From Lentzea nigeriaca (GTDB taxonomy: Bacteria; Actinomycetota; Actinomycetes; Mycobacteriales; Pseudonocardiaceae): DNA of 64,000 bases. A program made the position numbers and the translations under genes. The stretch lies in NCBI RefSeq assembly GCF_016907955.1, contig NZ_JAFBCX010000018.1:62001-126000 (forward strand). Reading direction: 5' to 3'. Shown here piece after piece: positions 1-8,807 of this stretch. The notes below the pieces were generated by a model. That model made no database searches, was not told where the DNA came from, and saw nothing but the letters and a program-made list of their open reading frames with translations. Within the stretch, counting starts at the first letter, position 1, and every line of letters begins with the position of its first letter.

Positions 1-1
1 C

Positions 2-868
2 ACCGTGCGCCGGGACGTCGACCGGCTGCGCGAGCTCGGCTACGCCGTCCACGCCATCAAGGGGCCGGACGGCGGCTACCGGCTGGAGGCGGGCAGCGAG
101 GTGCCGCCGCTGCTGTTCGACGAGGACCAGGCGGTCGCGCTGGCGGTGGCGTTGCGGATCGCCGTCGGCACCGGGGCGGGGATCGAGGAGGCCGCCGCGC
201 GTGCCCTGGTCACCGTGCGGCAGGTGCTGCCCGCCCGCCTGCGCCGCCGCGTCGACGCACTCGAAGTCACCACGGCGGAACCAAGGCGACGCCAGGTGGA
301 CACCGAGGTGCTGCTCGCGTTGAGCAGCGCCATCCGTGCGCGTGAAGAGGTGCGGTTCGACTACCACTCACCAGGTCAGGGAGATGACGCGAAACCGGCC
401 CGCCGGGTGCAGCCGCACCATCTCGTGGTGAGGGCCGGTCGCTGGTATCTCGTCGGCTGGAGCGCCGAACGGGAGGACTGGCGGACCTATCGGGCCGACC
501 GGATGACCCTGCGCATCCCCAACGGGCCGCGTTTCACGCCGCGGGAGGTGCCCGGCGGGGACGTCGCGGCCTTTCTCGCGGCCAGGTTCAAGGGATCTGA
601 CACCAACGCCTGGCCGTGCGAGGGAGAAGTGGTGCTGCATAGTCCCATCGCGGAGGTGGCGCCCTTCCTCGGCGACGGCGTCGCCGAGGAAATCAGTCCA
701 CTTAGGACTCGTTTGCGGATCGGGTCGTGGTCCTGGGCCGCGCTCGCCGCCCGGTTGGCGCGGTTCGACACCGACGTCGATGTCGTTGCGCCACAAGCTC
801 TGCGGGACGCGTTCGCCGATCTGGCGCGGCGTGCCGCCCGTGCGGCGGAGGTGGTGCGGCAGGCGTAG
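2..868 (+). CDS. WYL-domain transcriptional regulator, 5' end missing
   Basis: The frame is open to the left edge, so the start and the first part of the DNA-binding domain lie outside the window. The first visible residues (TVRRDVDRLRELGY) are the recognition helix and wing of a DeoR-like winged HTH. A WYL domain follows at about visible residues 100-175 and contains VRAGRWYLVGW, the Trp-Tyr-Leu signature, and then a WCX-type C-terminal domain. WYL proteins bind nucleic acid or small ligands and often act as transcription regulators; the target here is unknown. The stop codon lies inside the left arm of a terminator-like inverted repeat shared with the convergent gene. Confidence 0.85.
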   Translation, partial: TVRRDVDRLRELGYAVHAIKGPDGGYRLEAGSEVPPLLFDEDQAVALAVALRIAVGTGAGIEEAAARALVTVRQVLPARLRRRVDALEVTTAEPRRRQVDTEVLLALSSAIRAREEVRFDYHSPGQGDDAKPARRVQPHHLVVRAGRWYLVGWSAEREDWRTYRADRMTLRIPNGPRFTPREVPGGDVAAFLAARFKGSDTNAWPCEGEVVLHSPIAEVAPFLGDGVAEEISPLRTRLRIGSWSWAALAARLARFDTDVDVVAPQALRDAFADLARRAARAAEVVRQA

Positions 869-894
869 GTGTGGGCGGCGACGCCTGCCGCACC
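853..894. terminator. Bidirectional terminator-like inverted repeat
   Basis: Perfect 14-bp arms at 853-866 and 881-894 (left arm GGTGCGGCAGGCGT) with a 14-nt loop. It lies between two convergent genes and overlaps the stop of the WYL gene. There is no T-run, which is common for actinobacterial terminators. Confidence 0.6.
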
Positions 895-897
895 GGT

Positions 898-1164
898 CTA
901 GGATCGGCGGCCGTAGATTCCGGCCACCAGGCTCACGCCACCCGCGGCGAGAGCGATCTGGATGATCAGCTCGATCCAGTCGATGCCGCGCGTGTCCCCG
1001 ACACCGAACGCGTTGGCGACGAAGGTGCCGAGCAGGGCGGCGACGACACCGATGAGGATGGTCATCCAGATCGGGATCCGCTGCTTCCCCGGTACGACGA
1101 GCCTGCCGAGCGCGCCGATGACCAGTCCGACGAGGAGGGCGCTGAAGATTCCGGAGATCGCCAC
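898..1164 (-). CDS. GlsB/YeaQ/YmgE-family small membrane protein
   Basis: An 88-residue protein with three hydrophobic segments, typical of the transglycosylase-associated (GlsB/YeaQ/YmgE) stress-response membrane family: GIFSALLVGLVIGALGRLV, then a P-x-W-M-T-I-L-I-G segment, and a third helix ending LVAGIYGRRS. I chose the GTG at 1162-1164 because it begins VAISGIF directly before the first helix and lies 4 bp after the stop of the upstream SpoOM-like gene, with GAGGAC as a likely ribosome site. A longer in-frame reading would only add low-complexity residues from the other gene. The tight spacing implies co-transcription with the SpoOM-like gene. Confidence 0.8.
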   Translation of the reverse strand: MAISGIFSALLVGLVIGALGRLVVPGKQRIPIWMTILIGVVAALLGTFVANAFGVGDTRGIDWIELIIQIALAAGGVSLVAGIYGRRS

Positions 1165-1168
1165 GGGA

Positions 1169-2074
1169 TCAGTCCTCGTCGTCGAAGAAGTCGTTGGCGA
1201 CGCTGCCGAGGGCCATGCCGCCGACCACACCGGCCGCACCGGCGGCCATCATGCCGCCCATGCCCGGCCCACGCCGCTGGCCGTAGCCGTCGTGGTCGTA
1301 GCCCCGGTTGCCGAAACCCGCCTGCTGGTTGCCGAAGGGCGCCTGCTGGTTGCCGAAGGCCGGGTTCAGCCGGCCGCGCTGGGCGACCTGCGTCAGCCAG
1401 CCGGTGATCGCCGACGCCCAGTCGGTGACCTGCGCTTCCTGGTGGGAGAGCCGCATCTGCCCGGTGGTGTCCCCTGAGGGGAACCGGCCACTGAGCTTGT
1501 CGGCCTCCAGCACGACGTACAGCTCGTCCGCGCTCGCCACGAAGGTCAGCTCCACGTCGCTGACGCCGCCAGCGAACTGGGCGGGCGGGAAGAACGCGAG
1601 CTCCTGGCGGCCGGCCTCGATCTCGGTGCCGCGGAAGGTGAAACCGAGCTGCCCGAAGGCGTCCAGCACCTTGTTCTGCGACGGCAGCGGCCCGACCATG
1701 ATCGGGTCGAGGTCGCCCTTGTCGGGTGCGCCCGCGATCGTCAGCTCGGTCCGCACGCCCACGCTCACGCCCGGCAGCTGCATGCCGCCGACCGCGGTGA
1801 TCGGGGTCTCCCACGGCAACGTCAGCTGGAACGGGATCGACACCAGCTGGTTGGCGGGAACCCGCACGCCCTGCTGCACGACGACGCGGGAGAACTCGGC
1901 CTCGTTGCCCGTCACGAGCGAGAGGACGACCTGCTCGATCTCGGTGTCCGAGCTGCCGCCCTGGACTCGGACCTGGCCGGCGATCACCTGGCCTGGCACG
2001 GCGTGCGGCGAGTCGAGGACCGTGTCGACGGACGGACCGCCGATTCCGAGGGCGCTCAGCATCCGGTTGAACAT
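1169..2074 (-). CDS. SpoOM-like sporulation/arrestin-fold protein
   Basis: A 301-residue cytoplasmic protein. The N-terminal 250 residues match the SpoOM family (arrestin-like beta sandwiches), starting MFNRMLSALGIGGPSVDTVL and including GQVIAGQVRVQGG and LPWETPI motifs. SpoOM proteins influence sporulation or cell-envelope organisation; the molecular role is unresolved. The C-terminus is a glycine/asparagine/glutamine linker with repeated FGNQQ units, followed by a small hydrophobic Gly/Ala segment (GMMAAGAAGVVGGMALGS) that could touch membrane and an acidic tail. ATG 2072-2074 has an AGGAGA ribosome site. It is first in an operon with the GlsB-like membrane protein. Confidence 0.85.
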   Translation of the reverse strand: MFNRMLSALGIGGPSVDTVLDSPHAVPGQVIAGQVRVQGGSSDTEIEQVVLSLVTGNEAEFSRVVVQQGVRVPANQLVSIPFQLTLPWETPITAVGGMQLPGVSVGVRTELTIAGAPDKGDLDPIMVGPLPSQNKVLDAFGQLGFTFRGTEIEAGRQELAFFPPAQFAGGVSDVELTFVASADELYVVLEADKLSGRFPSGDTTGQMRLSHQEAQVTDWASAITGWLTQVAQRGRLNPAFGNQQAPFGNQQAGFGNRGYDHDGYGQRRGPGMGGMMAAGAAGVVGGMALGSVANDFFDDED

Positions 2075-2388
2075 GACCTGTCTCCTCACCACAAAGGACT
2101 GAACTCGTGTGCCACCAGCTTCGTGGCGCAGGCCCCGCCGCGACCATCTGCCGGGCGTCCGGAACACCCCGTCGGTCGGCTGGAGGCGCCCCGCCGGGTG
2201 ACGGACCACACGGGCAGACGCGACCGCCCGGCCGCAAGTCGCCGATCGTCTCGATGTGGTCGTCCGGCCGTCTCGCCGTCGCGAGCCGATCGTGCACTCC
2301 TCCGCGCACGCGTGAACGCGGCGCGAGCACACCTCCGTACGCCTGCCCAGGAGGCCCGAGCACGGGCCGGAAGCGGAAGGAAACCCCG
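2075..2388. other. Divergent intergenic region without a gene
   Basis: These 314 bp separate the SpoOM-like gene (leftward) from the LppU-like gene (rightward). I see ribosome sites at both ends (AGGAGA leftward, GGAAGG rightward) but no supported small gene, RNA or clear operator. It presumably carries both promoters. Confidence 0.5.
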
Positions 2389-2886
2389 ATGCACACCAAG
2401 TCCGCCAAGCGTTCCCTGCCGGTCCTGATCGCGGTGGCCGTGGTCGTTCTCGTCGCCGTGGGGTTCGCGGTTCTGCACTTCACGAAGGCGCAGTCCCACG
2501 CGCAGCCGGGTGACTGCGTGACGGTGTCGAACGACACCGATGTCGCCGCCGCGAACTGCGGCGGCACGGGTTCGATGTACAAGGTCGGCAAGGTGCTCGC
2601 GAGCGCGAGCGAGTCGTGTCCCGGCGGGGAGGACAGCGACTATTACGAGGTGACGGACGGCGCCGGGCAGAAGATGTGCCTGATGCCCAAGGTCGCGGAA
2701 GGCACCTGTCTCGAGCTCGACGGCACGTTCGGCGTGAAGCAGGACTGCACGGGTGAATACGCCGCGAAGGTCACCAAGGTCGTCGCCGGGAAGGCGGACG
2801 AGGCAGCGTGTGGCGACAGCGGCGAGGCGATGGTGTTCGCGGAGCCGCCGACCACGGTGTGCCTGAGCATTCCGCAGGCGCAGTGA
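2389..2886 (+). CDS. Membrane-anchored extracytoplasmic protein, LppU-like
   Basis: A 165-residue protein with an N-terminal basic stretch and one transmembrane helix (residues about 9-30, LPVLIAVAVVVLVAVGFAVL), followed by an outside domain carrying eight cysteines (for example in PGDCV, ANCGG, ESCPGG, KMCLM, GTCLEL, QDCTG, AACGD, TVCLS). The pattern PGDCVTV plus repeated DC/TV cysteines resembles the LppU/SCO3897 group of actinobacterial surface proteins, for which no function is established. ATG 2389-2391 is preceded by GGAAGG. The even cysteine number suggests disulfides. The histidine kinase downstream starts 33 bp later and may be co-transcribed. Confidence 0.75.
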   Translation: MHTKSAKRSLPVLIAVAVVVLVAVGFAVLHFTKAQSHAQPGDCVTVSNDTDVAAANCGGTGSMYKVGKVLASASESCPGGEDSDYYEVTDGAGQKMCLMPKVAEGTCLELDGTFGVKQDCTGEYAAKVTKVVAGKADEAACGDSGEAMVFAEPPTTVCLSIPQAQ

Positions 2887-2919
2887 GTCCGGGACGGTGA
2901 TCGGTGCGTATTACCTGAC

Positions 2920-4515
2920 ATGGCTGCATTGGTGGTGACGCGACCGCGGCTGCCGGCGTGGGCGAGGCCGGTGGCGGAGGAGGCCGCGCTGCCGGTCTTC
3001 GTGGTCACGATGACGTTCATCGGCCTCACGTTCGCCTTCGGTCCCCGGCCCGAGGACACCGGCGTCGGGGTGCGCATGCTGGTCGCGGGGGCCGCGCTGG
3101 TGGCGATCATGCTGCGCCACCGCTTCCCCGCGACCGGCCTGCTGCTCGCCTCGGCCCTGTTCTCCTGGTACCCGGCGACCGGCGTCGCGCTGGTGTTCGC
3201 CGCGTACTTCGCGGCCCAGCGGGTCGCCCCGGTGCGGCGCAAGGTGACGGTGCTGGCCGTCGCCGTGCTGGTGCCCATCGTGGTCGGCGTCGTGGCGTGG
3301 GAGTTCAAGTGGCCGATCGGCCTGCTGGTGTTCGGCATCGCCTCGCTGGTGTGCGTGATCGTGCCCGGCATGGCGCAGACGTTGCTCGGCCAGCACGAAC
3401 GGCTCGTCGGGGCGTTGCGCGAGCAGACCGGTTACCTGCGGGCGAACCAGCGGCTCGCGGCGTCCACCGCGAAGCTCGAGGAACGGTCCCGGATCGCGCA
3501 GGAGATGCACGACCTGCTGGGCCACCGCCTCAGCCTCATCTCCCTGTACGCGGGCAGCCTCGAACTCGACGCCGCGAAATCCGGCACCGGTCAGCAGGCC
3601 CGGCTGATCCGCGGCACCGTGCGCGTCGCGATGGACGAGCTGCGCACCACCCTCGGCGTGCTGCGGGACAACGACGGGGGCGACAGCACCGTGCAACCCG
3701 CCGCCGAGATCGGCACCAGGGCCGACGTGACGCGCCTGGTCGACCAGTTCCGCGCCGCCGGCCTGACCGTGCGCCTCACGTGGACCGGCGCGGACCTGGT
3801 CGACGCCGCGCCGCCGATCCGCCAGGCGGTGCACAGGGTCGTCCGCGAGGGCCTGACGAACGTGTGCCGGCACGCTGCCGGTGCCGCGGCGATGGTCATC
3901 GTCAGGCACGACGACGAACGGGTGCTGATCGAGGTCGTCGACGACGGCGGCCAGGAGCGCGCCGGGTCGTCCGGCACCGGCTCCGGACTCGTCGGCGTGC
4001 GGGAACGGGTTCGCCTGCTGGGCGGGACGTTCGCGGCCGGCCCGGTCCCCGGCGGCGGCTTCCTGCTGCGGGCGGGCCTCACCCTGACGATCACCGCTCC
4101 GAGCGCTCCCGAGACCGAAGCGGCGGACCAGGAGCAGCACCCGGCCAAGTCCGGCTCCGACCGGTGGACGACCGCGGGGAAGGCCGTGCTGGCCGCGTTC
4201 GGCTCGATCGCCGCCACCGCGCTGATCATGGTGACCTTCAACGCGGTGCCCTGCGAGGACGTCGGCCCGCCGGTCAAGTCCTTCGACACCATCGCGCTCG
4301 GCGCCCCGGCCTCGGAGGTGAAGGCGTTCACCGGGGGCAACGACGTCATCGCCCGGCAGGCCGCCCGCGGCCTCGAACCGAAACGGCCGCCGAACGCCAC
4401 CTGCTGGTACTCGTACCACTACGTCGGAACCGGCCCGGTCATCACGTTCGAGCGGTACTGCTTCCGCCAGGACCGGCTGATCGACAAAACCCAGTTCCAC
4501 CTCAACGAGCGCTGA
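2920..4515 (+). CDS. LuxR-type sensor histidine kinase with C-terminal membrane anchor
   Basis: A 531-residue sensor kinase. Residues about 20-150 hold four to five membrane helices. The HisKA_3 dimerisation box RIAQEMHDLLGHRL places the phospho-accepting His at residue 197. The HATPase_c domain follows with N-box REGLTNVCRHA and a GSGLVGVRERVRLLGG loop. Unusually, a further 144 residues follow the ATPase domain: an Ala/Glu/Gln linker, a hydrophobic helix (about 421-442) and about 90 outside residues with three cysteines (VPCED, ATCWY, RYCFR). ATG 2920 lacks a clear ribosome site. The partner response regulator starts 11 bp downstream. Confidence 0.9.
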   Translation: MAALVVTRPRLPAWARPVAEEAALPVFVVTMTFIGLTFAFGPRPEDTGVGVRMLVAGAALVAIMLRHRFPATGLLLASALFSWYPATGVALVFAAYFAAQRVAPVRRKVTVLAVAVLVPIVVGVVAWEFKWPIGLLVFGIASLVCVIVPGMAQTLLGQHERLVGALREQTGYLRANQRLAASTAKLEERSRIAQEMHDLLGHRLSLISLYAGSLELDAAKSGTGQQARLIRGTVRVAMDELRTTLGVLRDNDGGDSTVQPAAEIGTRADVTRLVDQFRAAGLTVRLTWTGADLVDAAPPIRQAVHRVVREGLTNVCRHAAGAAAMVIVRHDDERVLIEVVDDGGQERAGSSGTGSGLVGVRERVRLLGGTFAAGPVPGGGFLLRAGLTLTITAPSAPETEAADQEQHPAKSGSDRWTTAGKAVLAAFGSIAATALIMVTFNAVPCEDVGPPVKSFDTIALGAPASEVKAFTGGNDVIARQAARGLEPKRPPNATCWYSYHYVGTGPVITFERYCFRQDRLIDKTQFHLNER

Positions 4516-4526
4516 GACGGGATCAC

Positions 4527-5231
4527 ATGGAACACAAGCCTTTGCGAGTGCTGGTGGCAGACGACGAGGAACTCCTGCGCGCCGGAGTGCGGATGCTGCT
4601 GCGGCACGCGGAGGACATCGAGGTCGTCGGCGAGGCCGGCGACGGTGCCGAGGCCGTCGAACTGGCCTGTGCGCTCGACGTCGACGTGGTGCTGATGGAC
4701 ATCCGGATGCCCGGCACCGACGGGCTCACCGCGGTCGAACTGCTCGCCTCGCGCGCACCGGACATCAAGGTCGTCATGCTCACCACGTTCGGCGAACGCG
4801 ACTACGTGGCCAAAGCGCTCCGCGTGGGCGCCAAGGGTTTCCTGCTCAAGGACAGCGGCCCGCGCGAACTCATCCACGCTGTCCGCTCGGCGACGGCGGA
4901 GGGGCCGATCCTGTCGCCTCGGGTCGCCAAGGACATCATCGACGAATACCTGACGGCCGACGACACGCACACCGGTGCTGCGCGGCGGCTGGTCGGGTCG
5001 CTGACCGAGCGGGAACGCGAGGTGCTGGTCACGATCGGGCTCGGGATGTCGAACGGTGAGGCTGCTCGGAAGCTGTTCATGGGGGAGGGCACGGTGAAGA
5101 CGTATGTCAGCCGCATCCTGGCGAAGCTGGGGTGCGCCAACCGGGTGCAGGCGGCGATCCTCGCGCATGACGCCGGCCTCCTGACCGCGCACGCCGGGGC
5201 TGGGGCCGCCGGGGCCGGCACCTCGGACTAG
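4527..5231 (+). CDS. NarL/FixJ-family response regulator
   Basis: A 234-residue two-component regulator. The receiver domain (residues 7-125) shows the acidic pair VADDEE, the phospho-acceptor Asp58 in VLMDIRMPG and the KGFLLKDS lysine. The C-terminal LuxR helix-turn-helix begins LTEREREVLVTIGLGMSN and includes GTVKTYVSRILAKLG. A Gly/Ala-rich tail of about 15 residues follows. It is paired with the kinase just upstream (11-bp gap, same strand). An inverted repeat (5209-5246) overlapping its stop probably terminates the transcript. Targets are unknown. Confidence 0.93.
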   Translation: MEHKPLRVLVADDEELLRAGVRMLLRHAEDIEVVGEAGDGAEAVELACALDVDVVLMDIRMPGTDGLTAVELLASRAPDIKVVMLTTFGERDYVAKALRVGAKGFLLKDSGPRELIHAVRSATAEGPILSPRVAKDIIDEYLTADDTHTGAARRLVGSLTEREREVLVTIGLGMSNGEAARKLFMGEGTVKTYVSRILAKLGCANRVQAAILAHDAGLLTAHAGAGAAGAGTSD

Positions 5232-5246
5232 GAGCGCCGGCCCCGG
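5209..5246. terminator. Terminator-like inverted repeat between convergent genes
   Basis: Perfect 11-bp arms CCGGGGCCGGC (5209-5219) and GCCGGCCCCGG (5236-5246) with a 16-nt loop. It spans the stop of the response regulator gene and faces the convergent secreted-protein gene. Confidence 0.55.
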
Positions 5247-5257
5247 ACGTTCAGGGA

Positions 5258-5767
5258 TTACTTGTTGTTAGCGCAGGCCTTCGCCGCGTTGTTGGCCTGC
5301 TGGGCGAGCTGCTGCGCGTTCTTCTTGGCCGCCGCGGCCTGCTTCGCCCGAGCCTGGCTCACCCGCTTGGCGTTGTTCGCCTGCTGGGTGCGCTGCTGGG
5401 CGGTCTTCTGCGCGGCCTGGACCTGCTGCTTGTTGTTCTTGCTCTGCACGGCCTGCTTGTTCGCGGCGGCGGCCTCTTCGGTGCGCTTGTTCGCCGTCTG
5501 GGTCGCGGCCCGCGCCTGGCGGTCACGCAACGCGGCCTTGCGCTGCTGGGCGTTCGCCTGTTGCAGCGCCTTCTCGACCGCCTGGCGCTGGGCGGTGTTG
5601 CACTTGGCCAGGCTGGCCTGTGCCTGGGCGTCGAGCTGAATCTTGTTGTTGTTCGCCGGTGCCGCAAGGCCGGTGCCGGCGCCCAGGACCAGTCCGGCGC
5701 CGATGGCCGCCGCGAACGTCGCCGCGAGAACAACGTGCTTCGAGTTGTTGCTTTTCTTCTCGCTCAC
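5258..5767 (-). CDS. Secreted Ala/Gln/Asn/Lys-rich coiled-coil protein
   Basis: A 169-residue protein that I do not recognise. It has a Sec signal peptide (KKSNNSKH then VVLAATFAAAIGAGLVLGAG, cleavage probably after GLAAP or AA). The mature part is almost entirely low-complexity and helical, with runs such as QQANAQQRKAALRDRQ and KKNAQQLAQQANNAAK and only two cysteines (CNTAQ near the start, KACANNK at the end), which could form one disulfide. GTG 5765-5767 has AGGAGCC upstream. The first cysteine next to a long helix suggests a secreted coiled-coil protein. No catalytic motif is visible. It is divergent from the S1 protease gene across 274 bp. Confidence 0.75.
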   Translation of the reverse strand: MSEKKSNNSKHVVLAATFAAAIGAGLVLGAGTGLAAPANNNKIQLDAQAQASLAKCNTAQRQAVEKALQQANAQQRKAALRDRQARAATQTANKRTEEAAAANKQAVQSKNNKQQVQAAQKTAQQRTQQANNAKRVSQARAKQAAAAKKNAQQLAQQANNAAKACANNK

Positions 5768-6041
5768 TGCAGGCTCCTTGAACCGTGGGAGAGAACTTCG
5801 CATCGGATGAGCGAAGCCGTTGCACCGACGAATACGGGCACGCAATCCGGGGCGTTCGGCGATTCGGGTGGGACGAGCCGGTCGGGCACGAACCGCGAAA
5901 CACCTGGCAGAAAGGATGAGACGGTCAGCGTCTTGCCGAAAGAGTGACCTTTTGGTACGGGAAATCCGAATTGAACCACCGGTGCCGCGATAGCCGTTTT
6001 CTCCGGCAGACGGAGGAATTCTGAAATCGTGGAGGTCAGTC

Positions 6042-6965
6042 TTGGGCATGCACCGAAAGGGCGGCCGGGCCAAGGTGATGGCGGCAGGCGTCGGCGCGCT
6101 GGCGTTGATCATCACCGGCGTCACGTTCGCCAGCAGTCAGGCGGCGCAGGACACCGGCGGGCCGGAGCGGGCGAAGTCGGCCACCGACACCCTGCGGCAG
6201 AAGGCCTCGATGCCGGGCACGGCCTGGGCCGTGGACCCCGGTACGAACAAGGTGATCGTCACGGCCGACAGCACCGTCACGGGCGACCGGTGGAACACGC
6301 TGGTGTCCACTGTGGACTCACTGGGTTCGCAGGCGAGCCTGCGGCGAGCGCCGGGCGTGTTCCGCACGTTCGCCGAGGGCGGCGACGCGATCTTCGCCGG
6401 ACGCAGCCGGTGCTCGCTCGGGTTCAACGTCGTCACGGACGACGGCAGGCCCGGTTTCCTGACCGCGGGCCACTGCACGGCCGCCGGTCGCCAGTTCTCG
6501 CTGTCGGCCGGTGGCAGGGCCGCGGCCACCGTCGCCGAGTCGACGTTCCCCGGCGACGGCGACTTCGCGTTGCTCACCTACAACAACCGCAACACCGACG
6601 CGCCCGGTGAGGTCGACACCGGCGGCGGCCGCACCGTGCGGATCCGGCGCGCGGCCGAAGCGCAGGTCGGCAGGCAGGTGCAGCGCATGGGCAGCACGAC
6701 CGGGCTGCGCACCGGACGCGTCACCGGGCTCAACGCCACGGTGAACTACCCGGAGGGCAGCGTCACCGGCCTGATCCAGACCACCGTGTGCGCGGAGGGC
6801 GGGGACAGCGGTGGCCCGCTCTTCGCCCGCAACGGCGACGCGATCGGGCTGACGTCCGGTGGCAGCGGCGACTGCCGCAACGGTGGCGTCACGTTCTTCC
6901 AGCCCGTGACGGAGGCCCTGAACGCGGTGGGCGCGCGCCTCGCAGGAGACTCCGCCGGCCGGTAG
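6042..6965 (+). CDS. Secreted S1-family serine protease (streptogrisin-like)
   Basis: A 307-residue chymotrypsin-fold protease precursor. It has a signal peptide (residues about 10-36), a propeptide (about 37-105) and a catalytic domain. The triad is clear: His144 in TAGHC, Asp174 in GDGDFALL and Ser256 in GGDSGGPL. Cysteines 124/145 and 250/278 match the two conserved disulfides of the alpha-lytic/streptogrisin group. I chose TTG 6042 because GGAGG at 6031-6035 is ideally spaced for it; ATG 6048 is the alternative and changes only two residues. It probably degrades extracellular protein. Confidence 0.92.
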   Translation: MGMHRKGGRAKVMAAGVGALALIITGVTFASSQAAQDTGGPERAKSATDTLRQKASMPGTAWAVDPGTNKVIVTADSTVTGDRWNTLVSTVDSLGSQASLRRAPGVFRTFAEGGDAIFAGRSRCSLGFNVVTDDGRPGFLTAGHCTAAGRQFSLSAGGRAAATVAESTFPGDGDFALLTYNNRNTDAPGEVDTGGGRTVRIRRAAEAQVGRQVQRMGSTTGLRTGRVTGLNATVNYPEGSVTGLIQTTVCAEGGDSGGPLFARNGDAIGLTSGGSGDCRNGGVTFFQPVTEALNAVGARLAGDSAGR

Positions 6966-7073
6966 GACACCAGCCGCCTGGCTGGACTGACCGGCCGGTG
7001 CGCGGATACCGCGGCCACACCGCCACGTCGAAGATCGGAACGAACCGATCACCGACGATGGAGATGTTTCACC

Positions 7074-8807
7074 GTGCGCGCCAAGTTCGACCGCACGGCC
7101 TGGCGGATGCTCATGTCATACGCCAGGCCGCAGCGGCGCACCGTCCTCTTCGGAGGGACGCTCGTCCTGCTGGCCGGTCTGGCCGCTGCGGCCCAGCCGC
7201 TCGCGGCGAAGGCACTGGTCGACCGGCTGGGAACGGGCGACGAGATCACCGGCTTGCTCGTGCTGCTGGTCGGCCTCGCGCTCGCCGGTGCCGCGATCGC
7301 GATGGCGGGCCAGTACCTGCTCGAACGCGCAGGCGAGTCGGTCGTCCTGGTGGCGCGGAAGCGGCTGGCCAGGCGGCTCGTCTCGCTGCGGGTGCCCGCC
7401 GTGCAACGGGCGGAGCCCGGCGACCTGCTGTCCCGGTTCACCAGCGACACGACCCTGCTCCGCGAGGTGTGCACCAACGCGCTCGTCGGGCTGGTCACCG
7501 GCGCCGTCACGACGGTCGTGATGATCGTGATGATGGGCGCGATGGACATCGTCCTGCTCGGTGTGACCGCCCTCGTGCTGGTGGTCGTGGGTGCGCTCGC
7601 CGGTGCGGGAATGCCGATGATCGAGAAGGCGTCCCGCGCCGCCCAGGAGGCCGTCGGCGAGACCGGCGCACGGCTGGAGCGCGCACTCGGCGCCTTCCGC
7701 ACGGTCAAGGCGGCCGGTGCCGAGACCAGGGAGATCGCCGCGATCGAGGACAGCGCCGAACGCGCGTGGCGGGCCGGCATCCGCTCGGCGCGGTGGGAGT
7801 CGATCGTCCACGGCTCCAACGGCCTCGCGATCCAGGCCTCGTTCCTCGCCGTGCTCGCCATCGGCGGCGCACGAGTGGCGACCGGTGCGATCTCACTGTC
7901 CACTTTGGTCGCTTTCCTGCTGTTCCTGTTCTACCTGACCGAACCGATCGGGGAGCTGCTGCACGCGGGCACCAGGCTGCAGGTCGGGCTGGCCGCGGTG
8001 CGCCGCCTGGCCGAGGTCGACCGGATGCCGGTCGAACCGGCTCCGCGACAGGCCGCGGAGACCGGTTCCGGTGCGGTGTCGCTGGCGTTCGAGGACGTGC
8101 GGTTCCGGTACGGACCCGAGCGGCCGGAGGTGCTGCGCGGCGTCGGCTTCGAGGTTCCCGCCGGTGGCATGACCGCCTTCGTCGGCGCGTCCGGCGCGGG
8201 CAAGTCCACGATGTTCGGGCTGATCGAGCGGTTCCACGAGCCGGACGCCGGCCGGATCCTGCTCGACGGCCGTGCTCTCGCGGACTGGGAGCTGCAGGAG
8301 CTGCGGGCGTCGATCGGGTACGTCGAACAGGACGCACCCGTGCTCTCCGGGACGTTGCGCGAGAACCTCGTCTACGGCCGTCCCGAAACCACCGATGAGG
8401 AGATCTGGGACGCCGTGGTGCAGACCCGGCTGGACACGCTGGTCGAACGCCTGCCGGACGGCCTCGACACCGCGGTCGGGCACCGCGGCAACCACCTCTC
8501 CGGTGGGGAGCGGCAACGGATCGCGCTCGCCCGTGCCCTGGTCCGGCGACCCCGCGTGCTGCTGCTCGACGAGGTCACCTCGCAGCTCGACGCCGTGAAC
8601 GAGATGGCGATCAGGGAGGTGGTCACGACGGTGGCCAAGACGGCGACCGTGCTGGTTGTGGCCCACCGGCTGTCGACGGTCACCAAGGCCGACCGGATCG
8701 TGGTGCTGGACAACGGGATGGTGCGCGCCGTCGGCACGCACGACGAGCTGGTCGTCAGCGATCCGCTGTACGCGAAGTTCGCCGCGACTCAGCTGCTGAC
8801 GGAGTGA
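7074..8807 (+). CDS. ABC exporter, fused membrane and ATPase domains
   Basis: A 577-residue half-transporter of the MsbA/LmrA type. Residues about 1-310 form the six-helix membrane domain. The ATPase domain follows with Walker A GASGAGKST, signature LSGGERQRIALARAL, Walker B VLLLDEVTS and the H-loop VAHRLST. It is expected to work as a homodimer exporting a lipid, peptide or drug; nothing nearby names the substrate. GTG 7074 is preceded by GGAG. It ends 19 bp inside the 3' end of the convergent kinase gene. Confidence 0.92.
   Translation: MRAKFDRTAWRMLMSYARPQRRTVLFGGTLVLLAGLAAAAQPLAAKALVDRLGTGDEITGLLVLLVGLALAGAAIAMAGQYLLERAGESVVLVARKRLARRLVSLRVPAVQRAEPGDLLSRFTSDTTLLREVCTNALVGLVTGAVTTVVMIVMMGAMDIVLLGVTALVLVVVGALAGAGMPMIEKASRAAQEAVGETGARLERALGAFRTVKAAGAETREIAAIEDSAERAWRAGIRSARWESIVHGSNGLAIQASFLAVLAIGGARVATGAISLSTLVAFLLFLFYLTEPIGELLHAGTRLQVGLAAVRRLAEVDRMPVEPAPRQAAETGSGAVSLAFEDVRFRYGPERPEVLRGVGFEVPAGGMTAFVGASGAGKSTMFGLIERFHEPDAGRILLDGRALADWELQELRASIGYVEQDAPVLSGTLRENLVYGRPETTDEEIWDAVVQTRLDTLVERLPDGLDTAVGHRGNHLSGGERQRIALARALVRRPRVLLLDEVTSQLDAVNEMAIREVVTTVAKTATVLVVAHRLSTVTKADRIVVLDNGMVRAVGTHDELVVSDPLYAKFAATQLLTE

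Noticed and set aside
1062..2591. A long minus-strand frame across the GlsB, SpoOM-like and LppU-like genes
   Set aside because: It is a codon-shadow frame of Arg/Gly/Pro/Ala with no family motif; three recognisable genes occupy the same DNA in other frames.
6971..6986. CCAGCC/GGCTGG hairpin after the S1 protease as a terminator
   Set aside because: A 6-bp stem with a 4-nt loop in GC-rich DNA is expected by chance; no T-run or extended pairing.
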